Below are positions 30,778-40,512 of a stretch of 64,000 nucleotides of DNA, piece after piece; positions within the stretch are counted from its first letter, which is position 1; every line of letters begins with the position of its first letter. The notes beneath the pieces were generated by a model. It was not told the origin of the DNA. It searched no databases and saw nothing but the letters and a program-made list of their open reading frames with translations. A program made the translations under genes and the position numbers. Source of the DNA: Anaerolineae bacterium (GTDB taxonomy: Bacteria; Chloroflexota; Anaerolineae; Anaerolineales; Villigracilaceae); assembly GCA_003130845.1 (NCBI GenBank), contig QEXW01000111.1, forward strand, positions 17,707-81,706, given 5' to 3'.

Positions 30778-33643
30778 GTTCCATCCACTCCTGCACGGTT
30801 TCAATGGTCGGTATTTTGAACTCTTTCACCCGCCGGCCATTCTCCAGGTAGCCAAACTCCTCCATCTTGCGGGTGATTTCGCGGTTGATGATGATGATGG
30901 AACGATCCAGCGCTATGCGGGGATTGACGCCGTCGAACACAATGCGATTCCAGACATTACTGAGTTCACGTTCCTGCATGTAACTGCCCGGCAGTTTGAC
31001 CGGCTCCTGCAGCCATTTCCACTGTTCCAAAATGACAGCGCGATGCTCCTCGGGAATGGCGAGGCGGCTGAACGCCTCCAGGTTGGCGGAGTTCCACAGG
31101 TATTCCCTGCCATAGTTCAGAATCAGCCGTTCCTGAAAATCCACCTGCGTTTCAGTGGACATCCACCACTTCAGGAACTGCCAGGCTTCCTGCGGCTGGT
31201 CGGTGTTTTTGAACATGATGCTGGCTTGCGCCGAGCCGGTGGCGTAACGGAGTTGCCTGCCATCGGGCAGAACGGTGGCAGGATACAGGTCAATCGTCCA
31301 CAAGCCGTCAATCTCCGGCGCGGCGGTCATCAATTTGATGTAGTCGGTGAAGTTGGAAATGCCGATGGGCAGGTTGCCATAGCGGAAACTCTCGTAAAAA
31401 CTTGAGGTGGTCAGCGGCATGCCGTAGATGGTGAAACTCTCTGCCATGAACCTGACAGCGGCGATCGCCTCCTCGCTTTGCAAGCCGGTGGCAAAACCGT
31501 CGTTGCTGTAAAGTTTTGCGCCGTGGTTGAACAGGTAGGGAGCGGTGAGCAGATATCCTTTCAATCCGGCGCCGCTGGAGAGCGGGGTGTTGTAGTTCAT
31601 GCCGTAGCGCTGAAGTTCGGGCAAAATTTCAATCACCTCGTTCCAGGTGTGCGGAACGGGAATGCCCAGCGATTCGAGGATGTCCCTGCGGTAATATGTC
31701 ACCCAGAAGTCCTGCGTTTCGGGAATGGCGTAAACGGAATCGTTGATGATGTAACTCAGCAGAGCGCCGGGAGAATAAATGCGGATAAAGGAGTCGAAGT
31801 CATCGAAAGAGCGCAGGTCGTAAAGGGCGTTGCGAATGGCAAGTTCATAAGGAATATTGGTGCTGACGCCCAGCGCCACATCTGGTTGGATGCCTGCGGC
31901 GTTTGCCAGCACCAGTTTTCCTTCATCAGGCATGATGGAAAATTTGACGCGAATCCCCGTCTGCGGCGTGAAGGTTTCGTCGGACATCACTTGCAGAAGG
32001 TCCACGTATTGACGCGGGCGGTTAACCCACACCTCCAGTTCGCCCTCGCCCGCGCCGATGGATTGATACGGATCGGGCTGGAAGGAATGGATGAAACGTT
32101 TGAAACCCTCCGCGAGGGAGCGTGAGAAAGGTGCAGACGGCGTTTGAATGATAATTTCGGGGGAATGAACGATGATTTTATCGAGGGCAAGGGGCTGGCT
32201 TTGCAGTTGAAGCAGGAGCGAACCCAGCAATTGCGCCGCAGAGCCGGGTCCCTCCGAGAAGCGTTTCATGTAGACCGGTATTTTGTCCGGGTCGGCGGCA
32301 AGGAAGAGCAGGTTGTCAATTGCCATCTGATAGGTCAGGACTTCAGGCGATGCCCCGCTTCCTGTAATCTTGAGCAGGGTATCTTTGTCGTCCATCAAGT
32401 TCCGGGCGATGGCGTTCAGTCGGTCTTCGATGTCGGGGATGTAATCGGAGATGACCCATTCCTTGTAGGGGTCGCGCTGGTTGCCGGTCAGTTTGCGGAT
32501 TTCGAGAGCGAGGGTGTTGATGTCGAGCAGGGCTTGCTGAATGGTCTCGATGGCGGGCAGGTACGGAGAGGCGGTCGTTTCGATGCCCAGCGTGTTCACG
32601 CCTTGATGCAGGTGAAGCAGGTAGGATGTTTCCCCGCCGAGCGGCACATCCAGCCAGTCGGTGGAATAGGGGAACGGGAAGGCGTTCAATTCCTCGAAAG
32701 GCGTTTCGCCGTTGACGGTGATGCGGCGGAAAACGGTGAAGTTGCTGCGGGTGTTTTGCAGGGCGCGGAAGGTGACCGCATACATCCCGTCGGCGGGGAC
32801 CTCGAATTCATAATACACGGCGCTGCCGCTCTTGTTCCAGCTTTCGCCGCCCAGGGTGTTCAACAAGAGTTTGTAGGTGTCGTAGGGAGTGACGGTCAAA
32901 TCGCGGTTGCTGGCAGGGCGCACGGAGGTGTCGTTTTTGTAGGTGGGGAACTCGGCTTCGAGGGTGAGTGAAAAGCCGGAGGAAACAGGAGCAGGCTGAG
33001 CGTCGAGATAAGAAGCGTAGGATGGATAGGGGGAGAAGGTCTCGAGGTAGATGCTTCCCAGGTAAAGCGTGCCTTCCGTCAGGGTGAAGTCGAAGCGATG
33101 TTCTCCCGCTTCCAACGGGATGCGAAGAGGATAGGGCTGGCTGAAGGTTACGTCGCGGGCGGGAGATTTTGTCCAGCGCGTCAGCCGTTCCTGGCGGATG
33201 AGGGCGTCGTTGCCGTAGCGGTCTTTGGGGAAGGTATTGGCGCTGTTGCGGTAGAAGATGGGAAAGAGAACGCGCCGCAAATCGCTGACAGGGAAATCGC
33301 CGTCCACGCGCATCTGACCTTCGGGAGCGGTTCGCGCGGACGGGGAGGCTGCCGCGTCGAACGCAAGCGTATACTCCCCCTCGGCCGGAATGGTGACGCT
33401 AAATTGCAGGCTGTCGCCCTCACGCAGCAGGACGCTCCCCTTGGTGTATTGACGGGCGGTTTCATCCTGCGCCAGCGGCAGACCGAATGACTCGGCGGGA
33501 ATTTCGATGACCTGGCGGGGGGATGTTTCTGTGGCAGGCAATTGCCGCCGCGCAGGCAGGGACGCCGCCGATGCCGGGGTGACGGAAAGGAGCATCAGCA
33601 GGGAGAGCGCCAGTCGGAAGAAGCGGCTGGGTTTCGAGGGCAT
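30767..33643 (-). CDS. Large extracellular solute-binding protein with N-terminal beta-sandwich modules
   Basis: The 958-residue exported protein (signal peptide about 1-26, VTPASA cleavage region) has two regions. Residues about 40-370 are beta-rich with two segments resembling carbohydrate-binding modules ([24 protein letters not shown] near 85; [21 protein letters not shown] near 280). Residues about 530-950 match family 1 sugar-binding proteins ([85 protein letters not shown]). A normal binding protein is 400-480 residues, so this is a fusion. No clear lipobox cysteine is visible. It probably captures polysaccharide chains for the adjacent permeases. Confidence 0.88.
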   Translation of the reverse strand: MPSKPSRFFRLALSLLMLLSVTPASAASLPARRQLPATETSPRQVIEIPAESFGLPLAQDETARQYTKGSVLLREGDSLQFSVTIPAEGEYTLAFDAAASPSARTAPEGQMRVDGDFPVSDLRRVLFPIFYRNSANTFPKDRYGNDALIRQERLTRWTKSPARDVTFSQPYPLRIPLEAGEHRFDFTLTEGTLYLGSIYLETFSPYPSYASYLDAQPAPVSSGFSLTLEAEFPTYKNDTSVRPASNRDLTVTPYDTYKLLLNTLGGESWNKSGSAVYYEFEVPADGMYAVTFRALQNTRSNFTVFRRITVNGETPFEELNAFPFPYSTDWLDVPLGGETSYLLHLHQGVNTLGIETTASPYLPAIETIQQALLDINTLALEIRKLTGNQRDPYKEWVISDYIPDIEDRLNAIARNLMDDKDTLLKITGSGASPEVLTYQMAIDNLLFLAADPDKIPVYMKRFSEGPGSAAQLLGSLLLQLQSQPLALDKIIVHSPEIIIQTPSAPFSRSLAEGFKRFIHSFQPDPYQSIGAGEGELEVWVNRPRQYVDLLQVMSDETFTPQTGIRVKFSIMPDEGKLVLANAAGIQPDVALGVSTNIPYELAIRNALYDLRSFDDFDSFIRIYSPGALLSYIINDSVYAIPETQDFWVTYYRRDILESLGIPVPHTWNEVIEILPELQRYGMNYNTPLSSGAGLKGYLLTAPYLFNHGAKLYSNDGFATGLQSEEAIAAVRFMAESFTIYGMPLTTSSFYESFRYGNLPIGISNFTDYIKLMTAAPEIDGLWTIDLYPATVLPDGRQLRYATGSAQASIMFKNTDQPQEAWQFLKWWMSTETQVDFQERLILNYGREYLWNSANLEAFSRLAIPEEHRAVILEQWKWLQEPVKLPGSYMQERELSNVWNRIVFDGVNPRIALDRSIIIINREITRKMEEFGYLENGRRVKEFKIPTIETVQEWMEHAR

Positions 33644-33660
33644 ACGCCGGTTTCCTGATT

Positions 33661-33708
33661 TACCCTCACCCCAACCCCTCTCCCTTGGAAGAGGGATAGA
33701 GGGTGAGG
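33661..33708. repeat. Single copy of the CCCTCACCCC/GGGTGAGGG palindromic repeat
   Basis: CCCTCACCCCAACCCCTCTC pairs imperfectly with GAGGGATAGAGGGTGAGGG across a short TTGGAA loop. This is the same element that forms in-frame arrays inside the GH78 and GH52 genes (58792-58912, 62348-62594). Here it lies between two solute-binding protein genes, just after the terminator-like hairpin. Confidence 0.75.
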
Positions 33709-33714
33709 GACAAG

Positions 33715-33748
33715 CAGGGGAACGTTGTGATTGTACAACGCTCCCCTG
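33715..33748 (-). terminator. Hairpin after the lipoprotein solute-binding protein gene
   Basis: CAGGGGAACGTTGT pairs with ACAACGCTCCCCTG, a 14-bp stem with one wobble and a six-base loop, nine bases after the stop of the 33757-35190 gene on the - strand. It lacks a T-tract. In sugar-uptake operons such hairpins often stabilise the binding-protein mRNA relative to downstream genes; that role or partial termination are both possible. Confidence 0.6.
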
Positions 33749-33756
33749 CCATTGCG

Positions 33757-35190
33757 CTACGGCTTCAATTCAGCGCGGGCGTCATCCAAGATTTTGTTGG
33801 CAAATTCTTCTAATTGAGCAGCATAGTCTTCGTATTTGTATTTGCCATCGTTGGCGAAGTTGAACATGTACCACATGTTCACGTCCTTGTCTTCGCCAAT
33901 GTCAATGCCGGGTTTGCCTTCCCAGCGGGCGTTGATGTAACCGGGGACGATTTTTGCCAGCGATTCGAGCAGGCTGTTATCCAGGTTTTCGAGCGCCTGT
34001 CGCAGACCGGGTTTATCGCCCACGAAGGACATGTACAGGTCAATCGAGTCAGCGTTGACCGAAACGGGCATGCGGGTCGGCACAGCGCCCGCCGCTTTGG
34101 CAAGCTCGGCTTCCTTGATGTAACCTTCCTTGGAGAAGGTCATCCATTTGGCAAAGTCATACGCGGCTTCAAGGTTGGAAGCGGTCTTGGAGACGACGAT
34201 GATATCCGCCACCATGGCCTGATTCCCGCCGGGGATGCCCATGAAGTCCCAGTTGAAGGTTGCACTGGCGTAGCCAGGCACCGCCCAGCCGCCGTCCCAG
34301 CGCACGCCGGATTCCTGGTTGAGGAACAGTTCCCACGGTCCGACTGATTTGAAATTCTTCTTCTGTTCATCAGTGAGACCCTGCCAGGTGTGCGGTTTCA
34401 TTTCACCCGCCTTGGCGATGCCGGCTTTGAAGGCAGCGGAGTTGTAATTCATGTGCCGACCGTCAAAACTGAACCATTTGAGATTGGAATCCTGCGTGCT
34501 GGGATACCAGCCCATGATGAATTCCATCTCGTCCAAGCCCAGTTTGCCCTTCTGCACATCGGTTAGGGCGGTGGTGGCGGCGAAGAAGTCATCCACCGAA
34601 ACGCCGTAAGTGGGGGCGTCCAGATTGGCGGCTTCGAACAGGTCCTGGTTAACGAAATAGCCCATCACGAATTGTGCGGCGGGCAAACCAAGCACTTTGC
34701 CATTGTAGGTCACCGCGTCTTTCAAGACCTGCGGCACGTCCTGCCAGTCGGGGTCGTTCTCGACGAGTGACGTCAGATCTGCCAGCCAGCCGTTCTTGAC
34801 GTAGAGCGGCGTGCCATCTGCCATGAACACATCGGGCAGTTCGCCTTTGGCGGCGTAGTTGGTCAGTTTCTCATCCCAGCGTCCTTCCATGGACATATCC
34901 ACAAATTCGATGGTGACGTTGGGGTGCATTTCCATGTAGGCGGCAATCAACTGGCGCTGGAGGTTATTCTCCTCCGGAGTGCCGACGTTCCAGTTAGCAT
35001 AGCGGATGGTAACCGGCTCTGCGGGCTTTTCGGTGGGTACCTGAGTGGGAACAGCAGTAGGCTGGACCGTCGGGGCGGCGGTCGGTTGTTCAGGGGCAGC
35101 GGTCGGCGTAGCCTGCGAACCGCAAGCCGCCAGGCTCACAGCCAGCAGGAGGACAAACACGGTATTTATCCATTTAGCAAAGGTTTTCAT
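33757..35190 (-). CDS. Sugar ABC transporter solute-binding lipoprotein
   Basis: The 477-residue protein has a lipoprotein signal peptide with lipobox LAAC (Cys23) and a Thr/Pro/Ala-rich tether (residues 28-57). The rest is a family 1 extracellular solute-binding protein: [44 protein letters not shown] start, [41 protein letters not shown], and an alpha-helical C-terminal region. AAAGGAG lies eight bases before the ATG. It follows the GH94 gene by 84 bases and precedes the larger binding protein. It probably delivers oligosaccharides to one of the two permease pairs downstream. Confidence 0.93.
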   Translation of the reverse strand: MKTFAKWINTVFVLLLAVSLAACGSQATPTAAPEQPTAAPTVQPTAVPTQVPTEKPAEPVTIRYANWNVGTPEENNLQRQLIAAYMEMHPNVTIEFVDMSMEGRWDEKLTNYAAKGELPDVFMADGTPLYVKNGWLADLTSLVENDPDWQDVPQVLKDAVTYNGKVLGLPAAQFVMGYFVNQDLFEAANLDAPTYGVSVDDFFAATTALTDVQKGKLGLDEMEFIMGWYPSTQDSNLKWFSFDGRHMNYNSAAFKAGIAKAGEMKPHTWQGLTDEQKKNFKSVGPWELFLNQESGVRWDGGWAVPGYASATFNWDFMGIPGGNQAMVADIIVVSKTASNLEAAYDFAKWMTFSKEGYIKEAELAKAAGAVPTRMPVSVNADSIDLYMSFVGDKPGLRQALENLDNSLLESLAKIVPGYINARWEGKPGIDIGEDKDVNMWYMFNFANDGKYKYEDYAAQLEEFANKILDDARAELKP

Positions 35191-35274
35191 TCTTCATCTC
35201 CTTTTGAAATTTCGAGGATATGTCATATCTGAGCAGGTTAAAACTTGACGTGTCTTTCCGGGTGCCTCCTTTCA

Positions 35275-37671
35275 TTACGTGTCCTGTTTCGTTCCCAAAA
35301 CAATTTGAATGATGTGGGTTTTGCCATCTCCAAAAACAGGCAGAAGATTGCTCAAGAAGGGTTGACCGTCCACGGTCACGGAGCGGATGCCGCCATTCAC
35401 ATGCTGGGGATTCTCTACGCTGATTTCATAAACCGCATTGCGAAACCGCCGCGTGACCTTGAAACCGTTCCATGCTGACGGGATAGCTGGTTCCACCAAT
35501 AAACCGTTTTCCTGCGGACGGATTCCCAAAAGCCAGTGTGTGGCAACGCGGTGAAGCCACTGCGCCGAGCCGGTGTACCACGTCCAGCCGCCGCGCCCGT
35601 AGTATTCCGAAAGCGGACCATCAATGTTGCCCGGCGTAACGTAAGGCTCGGCTTTGTAGGTTTCGATGTCGGCGCTGCGATTGGGCGGGCAAATGCGGCG
35701 GTATGCTTCATACGCCAGGTCTGCCTGTCCAATCTGTGCATATGCCCAAACCGACCATGTCGCGGCATGGGTATAGACTCCGCCGTTCTCGCGCAAGCCC
35801 GGCGCATAGCGTGTGACGTAACCAACGTCGGGGCGGGGGCGAGTGAAGGCGGGATAGTTGAGGAGCGTGCCATAGTCCTTGAGCAGATACTTCGTGACCG
35901 ATGTCATGGCTGTGCGGGCGCGTTCGGCATCGGCGATGCCGCTCATCACCGCCCAAATATTCGGCATGAGGAAGATTTTGCCTTCTTCATTTTCCTTCGA
36001 ACCCAGCAGCAGACCATCATCGGTCGTGGCTTGAAGATACCATTCCCCATCCCAGCCGAAGCGGTTGAAGGCGTTTTTGAGGCTGGTGCGCACATCCTCG
36101 CATTTGCGGGCAAAGGTCTCGTCGCCGCGGCGACGGGCAAGGGGTGCAAAGCTTTCTAAAATCATGTAGAGAAACTCTGCCACCCAAAAACTCTCACCTT
36201 TTAGGAGTGTCCCTACGGCGCTCAAGCCGTCGTTCCAGTCGTGGTCGCCCATCAGTGGAATGCCGCGCGGCGAAAAGCGGGAGAAGGAACGTTCGATGGC
36301 GCGTTTGCAGTGCTGGTATAACGGCTCGGCGGGAGCGTTCAAGTAGGGGACAGGTTCATCGAGAATGCCGTAGTCGGCGGTCTCTTTTAGGTAGGCATCC
36401 AAAATGAAGGGAAGCCAGAGCAAATCGTCCGAGCAGTTGGTGCGTGGTCCGCCGCCTCGAATGGAGAACCACCAATGCAGTACATCCCCTTCGATGAATT
36501 GCTGGGAAGCATGGAGTAGAAGTTGCCTGCGCGCATACGCCGGCTCGCTGACCAGGAAAATCTGGCTGTCTTGCAACTGGTCGCGAAAGCCGTATCCTGC
36601 CGAAACCTGATAAAACGCCGATTTGCCCCACAAGCGGCAGGAAATGGCTTGATATTTTGCCCAAGTGTTGGTCATGAAGTTCAGGGCATCGTCGGGCGTC
36701 TCGACATGTTCCATATCGAGAAAGCGCGACCAGAAATCATGCACTGCCTGAAGCGCCTGTTCGCTTTTCTCCGGCGAAGTAAACCTCTCGATGAGTTCGT
36801 GTACATCTTCGCGTCCATCCTCCGCAGCGCCGAGTGTGAAGACGATGGTCTTCGACGCCCCTGCCTCCAGCGTCACAGCGACCTGAAGGGCAGCAATGGC
36901 ATCGGTAAAGCGCCCCAGCCGTCCCGTAAGGTTTGAAGCGCTCATCGCTTCAGGGCGGTCATCGTTGTTGTACAGCCCGAGGAAGGATTCTTTGTCGCAG
37001 TCGAAAGACTTGAGCGGTTCACTGACAGCCATGAAAGCGGTGTAGGGCCAATCTATGTTGTTGTGGCGTCCTTTGTCGTCTGGAAAGCCCCACAGACATT
37101 TGCGGGCAAATACTGCGCTTCGTTCTACATCGGCAGAGGTTTCGATGAACAACTTGTGAAACTCGCGATGCTCATCGGGCGCAAACCCCAGCAGCCATTC
37201 GGCATAGGATGTCACGTCCAATTCACGCGTTTCGTTGCTCCGGTTGGTGAGCGTCAACTGGAACATCTCTACCGGCGCATCTGCCGCCACGAAGACCGTC
37301 AGCAGGCTTTCAATGTCTTCCGCCACATGCAGAAAACGGGAATAGCCCGCGCCGTGAGTCACTTCATAGCGCTGATAGGGACGCATCACCGGCTTAAATG
37401 TTGCTGACCAGTATGTCTGACGCTTCAGGTCGCGGATGTAGAAATACTTCCCCCAGTTGTCCTTGATAAGGTCCTGAAAGGAGCGCGTAATGCGGTTTTG
37501 CCCGGCGTTCCCCCGCCAACTGTAACCCGAACCCGTCTGCGAAATCATCATGCCGTAATCGCCGTTGCTGATGACATTACCCCACGGGCGCGGCGTGACG
37601 GGTGTGGTGATCACATATTCCCGCCCATCCTCTGAAAAGTAGCCGAAGGGGCTTTCAAATTTTTTCTTCAT
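35275..37671 (-). CDS. GH94 glycoside phosphorylase
   Basis: The 798-residue protein has the length and start of cellobiose-type GH94 enzymes (GYFSEDGREYVITTPVTPRPWGN; NGDYGMMISQTGSGYSW), the alpha/alpha-barrel with DWND at 478-481 (the region of the general acid), and the C-terminal GWTWYTGSAQWLHRVATHWLLGIRP and FRNAVYEISVENP. GH94 enzymes cleave beta-glucosides with phosphate to give alpha-glucose 1-phosphate, saving ATP. There is no signal peptide, so it acts inside the cell. The linkage (beta-1,2, -1,3 or -1,4) cannot be fixed from sequence; GH144 neighbours favour beta-1,2. It is the first gene of the - strand run; TTGACA at 37734-37729 is a likely -35. Confidence 0.92.
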   Translation of the reverse strand: MKKKFESPFGYFSEDGREYVITTPVTPRPWGNVISNGDYGMMISQTGSGYSWRGNAGQNRITRSFQDLIKDNWGKYFYIRDLKRQTYWSATFKPVMRPYQRYEVTHGAGYSRFLHVAEDIESLLTVFVAADAPVEMFQLTLTNRSNETRELDVTSYAEWLLGFAPDEHREFHKLFIETSADVERSAVFARKCLWGFPDDKGRHNNIDWPYTAFMAVSEPLKSFDCDKESFLGLYNNDDRPEAMSASNLTGRLGRFTDAIAALQVAVTLEAGASKTIVFTLGAAEDGREDVHELIERFTSPEKSEQALQAVHDFWSRFLDMEHVETPDDALNFMTNTWAKYQAISCRLWGKSAFYQVSAGYGFRDQLQDSQIFLVSEPAYARRQLLLHASQQFIEGDVLHWWFSIRGGGPRTNCSDDLLWLPFILDAYLKETADYGILDEPVPYLNAPAEPLYQHCKRAIERSFSRFSPRGIPLMGDHDWNDGLSAVGTLLKGESFWVAEFLYMILESFAPLARRRGDETFARKCEDVRTSLKNAFNRFGWDGEWYLQATTDDGLLLGSKENEEGKIFLMPNIWAVMSGIADAERARTAMTSVTKYLLKDYGTLLNYPAFTRPRPDVGYVTRYAPGLRENGGVYTHAATWSVWAYAQIGQADLAYEAYRRICPPNRSADIETYKAEPYVTPGNIDGPLSEYYGRGGWTWYTGSAQWLHRVATHWLLGIRPQENGLLVEPAIPSAWNGFKVTRRFRNAVYEISVENPQHVNGGIRSVTVDGQPFLSNLLPVFGDGKTHIIQIVLGTKQDT

Positions 37672-37734
37672 TTGCGCCTCGGGAGATTCTGGCTTTTCAT
37701 TTATCGGGTTTTAGGATAAACTAGCGGCTGTCAA

Positions 37735-37750
37735 GGTGAAACGTTTCACC
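37735..37750. promoter_or_regulatory. Perfect 16-bp LacI-type operator in the GH94/GH3 divergent promoter
   Basis: GGTGAAACGTTTCACC is a perfect palindrome with the central CG typical of LacI/GalR-family operators. It directly abuts a consensus -35 (TTGACA, - strand, 37734-37729) for the GH94 operon and lies 83 bases before the GH3 start, so one repressor dimer could control both directions. The -10 for GH94 is weak (TAAAAC at 15-bp spacing). The regulator at 20595-21560 is the natural candidate to bind it. Confidence 0.8.
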
Positions 37751-37832
37751 TACCACCAAAAATTATCATACCTGCCTTGCTTTGTCAAGGAAAATCCTGC
37801 CCGTCATGCCATTTCCTGCATCGAGGTGGTTC

Positions 37833-39947
37833 ATGTCCAACGCAACCGACGAGACCTTCATCAGCCAATTGCTTGCCCAAATGACTTTGGAAGAAAAAAT
37901 TGGGCAACTCAATCAAATCAATCCTGGGGATGAGTTCGACCCATCCCTGTTGCAAGAGGGGAAGGCTGGTTCGCTCATCAACGCCTCCGGGGCTTTAACT
38001 GGAATGGGTTTTTCCGATTCAGGCAGCGCGGAACTTAGTAATCATTTTCAAAAACTGACTCTCGAGTCGCGCCTCAAAATCCCTCTCATCTTCGGGCGCG
38101 ACGTGATTCACGGCTTTCGCACTGTGTTCCCCATCCCTCTTGCCCAAGCCGCCGCCTTCGACCCCGACCTCGCCCGGCAAGCCGCCTCGATTGCCGCCCG
38201 CGAAGCCACCACCAGCGGTATCAAATGGACCTTCGCCCCCATGCTCGATATCGCCCGCGACCCGCGCTGGGGACGTGTGGCGGAAGGAAACGGAGAAGAC
38301 CCCTTCCTCGGCTCACAGATGGCGACCGCAATCGTTCAGGGTTTTCAGGGAGAGGACATCTCGGCGCCCGATAAACTCGTTGCCTGCGCCAAGCATTACG
38401 TCGGGTACGGCGCGGCGGAGGGCGGGCGCGATTACGAGAACGGCGAAATCTCCGAACCTACCCTGCGCGACATCTACCTTCCGCCTTTTCGCGCTGCCGT
38501 CGAAGCGGGCGCCGGCACACTCATGTCCGCTTTCATTGACCTGAACGGTATCCCCGCCACCGCCAATCGCCGCCTGCTCACGGATGTGTTGCGCGGCGAG
38601 TGGGGCTTCGACGGCTTCGTTGTCTCCGACTGGGAATCTATCAAGGAACTTATCCATCATGGCGTTGCCGAAGACGATGCTCACGCTGCCCGCCTCGCCT
38701 TGCAGGCTGGCTTGGATATGGACATGGTCAGCGGCGTGTACCTGAACACGCTGGGCGAAAGCCTGCGACAGGGAAAAATCTCAATGGAAGAGATAGACGA
38801 AGCCGTACGCCGCATTTTGCGGATCAAACACCGCGCCGGGCTCTTCGACCATCCCTTCACTGACCCGCTTCGCGCCACCCGCGACCTGCTCACTCCCGAA
38901 TCGCGCGACCTCGCCCGACAATTTGCGCGCCAAAGCATGGTGCTGCTCAAAAACGACCGCGACCTTTTGCCCTTCAAAGACTTCCGCCGCATTCTTGTGG
39001 CAGGACCGTTCGTTCACGCACGCGGCGAACTCTTCGGTACCTGGACACCCGATGGGCGCGCCGAGGATGTTACCCCGCTCGATGAGGCGCTGCGTCAAAC
39101 CGCGCCCAAAGGAACGGAACTGTGGTTCACAGAAAATGTAGATATGGCTTTGCACCTTGCCCATCAGGCGGACGCCGTGCTTCTGCTCCTCGGCGAACAC
39201 CCTGTTCGTTCCGGTGAAAACTGCAACGTCAGCGATTTGGGTTTGCCGCCTGGTCAGGCGGAGTTTGTGCAGGCAATGACAGCGCTGGGTAAGCCGCTTG
39301 CACTGGTGGTTTTTGCCGGGCGTCCGCTGGCGATCACGCAACAGGTCAAAGTAGCAGACGCGGTTCTCTACGCCTGGCATCCCGGCATCGAGGGCGGCGC
39401 GGCGCTGGGAGAAATCCTGTTCGGTCAGGCATCCCCCTCCGGGCGATTGCCCATCACCTTTCCGCGCGCCACCGGGCAGGTTCCCATCTACTATAATCAT
39501 AAGAACTCAGGACGCCCGATTGATCCGAATGGAGAGTTCAAAACCCGTTACCTCGACCTGCCGCCCTCGCCTCTCTTTCCATTCGGCTTCGGTCTGACCT
39601 ATACCCGCTTCGAATATTCCAATTTGAAATTGAGCGCGGAAACCCTGCGCGGCGCTCTCGAAATCAATGCAGAGATAACCAACATTGGAACAAGCCCCGG
39701 CACGGAGGTAGTTCAACTCTATGTCCGTGATTTGGTCGGCTCGCTCACGCGCCCTATTCGCGAACTGAAGGGTTTCCAGCGCGTGGAGCTTCAGCCCGGC
39801 GAAACTTGCCGCGTCACGTTTACGCTGCGCGAGGAAGACCTGGCGTTCACCCGCGCCGACGGCACTTTTGGCGTGGAGCCGGGCAGTTTCCACGTTTGGA
39901 TTGCGTCGGACAGTAAGAGCGGTCTAAACGGTCATTTCAGGCTATAG
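37833..39947 (+). CDS. GH3 beta-glucosidase, cytoplasmic
   Basis: The 704-residue enzyme has the GH3 N-terminal barrel (IPLIFGRDVIHGFRTVFPIPLAQAAAFD; WTFAPMLDIARDPRWGR; KHYVGYGAAEGGRDY; nucleophile Asp266 in GFVVSDWESI), the alpha/beta sandwich (SMVLLKNDRDLLPF) and a C-terminal fibronectin-III-like domain (EVVQLYVRDLVGSLTRPIRELKGFQRVEL). It removes beta-linked glucose from oligosaccharide ends. No signal peptide is present. The ATG at 37833 is chosen because GAGGTGG lies about four bases upstream; the earlier in-frame start at 37782 has none. It is divergent from GH94 and shares the palindromic operator. Substrate is inferred as sophorose or sophorooligosaccharides from context. Confidence 0.93.
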   Translation: MSNATDETFISQLLAQMTLEEKIGQLNQINPGDEFDPSLLQEGKAGSLINASGALTGMGFSDSGSAELSNHFQKLTLESRLKIPLIFGRDVIHGFRTVFPIPLAQAAAFDPDLARQAASIAAREATTSGIKWTFAPMLDIARDPRWGRVAEGNGEDPFLGSQMATAIVQGFQGEDISAPDKLVACAKHYVGYGAAEGGRDYENGEISEPTLRDIYLPPFRAAVEAGAGTLMSAFIDLNGIPATANRRLLTDVLRGEWGFDGFVVSDWESIKELIHHGVAEDDAHAARLALQAGLDMDMVSGVYLNTLGESLRQGKISMEEIDEAVRRILRIKHRAGLFDHPFTDPLRATRDLLTPESRDLARQFARQSMVLLKNDRDLLPFKDFRRILVAGPFVHARGELFGTWTPDGRAEDVTPLDEALRQTAPKGTELWFTENVDMALHLAHQADAVLLLLGEHPVRSGENCNVSDLGLPPGQAEFVQAMTALGKPLALVVFAGRPLAITQQVKVADAVLYAWHPGIEGGAALGEILFGQASPSGRLPITFPRATGQVPIYYNHKNSGRPIDPNGEFKTRYLDLPPSPLFPFGFGLTYTRFEYSNLKLSAETLRGALEINAEITNIGTSPGTEVVQLYVRDLVGSLTRPIRELKGFQRVELQPGETCRVTFTLREEDLAFTRADGTFGVEPGSFHVWIASDSKSGLNGHFRL

Positions 39948-39984
39948 GCTACCGTCTGCTTGTAGAGGGAGCGCTTAGATAGAC

Positions 39985-40512
39985 ATGAAACCACGCTTTT
40001 TCATCCTCATGGGCGTTGCGGGCAGCGGCAAGACGACGGTTGGTCAAGCGCTTGCTGAAAAGTTGGGCTGGGATTTTTTCGACGCGGATGATTTTCATCC
40101 GCCCGCCAACATTGCCAAAATGGCGAGCGGAATCCCGCTCACCGATGAAGACCGCGCCCCCTGGCTGGATTCCTTGCACAGATTGATTGCCTCCGCGCTA
40201 AAAACCAATCGCCCCGGCGTGCTGGCGTGTTCTGCGCTCAAAGAGCGTTACCGCCAGCGCCTGCTGGAAGGCAACCAAGGCGTGCAAATTGTCTATCTCA
40301 AAGGCAGTTATGACTTAATCTTGCAACGCATGAAAAAACGGACTGACCATTACATGCAACCTGAGATGCTAAAAAGTCAATTCGAGGCGCTTGAAGAACC
40401 AACCGCTGCCTTGACAGTGGACATTACCCTCCCCCTCCCCACCATTTTGGGTCAGATTATGGCGAACATCGCGCAAGATGAAATCCATCACTCCTGCCAG
40501 CGCTCCGAATAG
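39985..40512 (+). CDS. gntK: Gluconokinase
   Basis: The 175-residue P-loop kinase has Walker A GVAGSGKTT (residues 10-18), the substrate segment DFFDADDFHPPANIAKMASGIPLTDEDRAPWL, and LACSALKERYRQRL, all typical of GntK. It phosphorylates D-gluconate to 6-phosphogluconate with ATP. It follows the GH3 gene by 37 bases and is probably co-transcribed, which hints that gluconate or a gluconate-capped oligosaccharide is made from the imported sugar. Its 3' end overlaps the convergent SWIM gene by 25 bases, and the last residues (HHSCQRSE) are encoded in that overlap. Confidence 0.92.
   Translation: MKPRFFILMGVAGSGKTTVGQALAEKLGWDFFDADDFHPPANIAKMASGIPLTDEDRAPWLDSLHRLIASALKTNRPGVLACSALKERYRQRLLEGNQGVQIVYLKGSYDLILQRMKKRTDHYMQPEMLKSQFEALEEPTAALTVDITLPLPTILGQIMANIAQDEIHHSCQRSE

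Noticed and set aside
32092..32103. TGAAACGTTTGA, similar to the LacI operator
   Set aside because: It lies deep in the coding region of a binding protein and is not a perfect palindrome.
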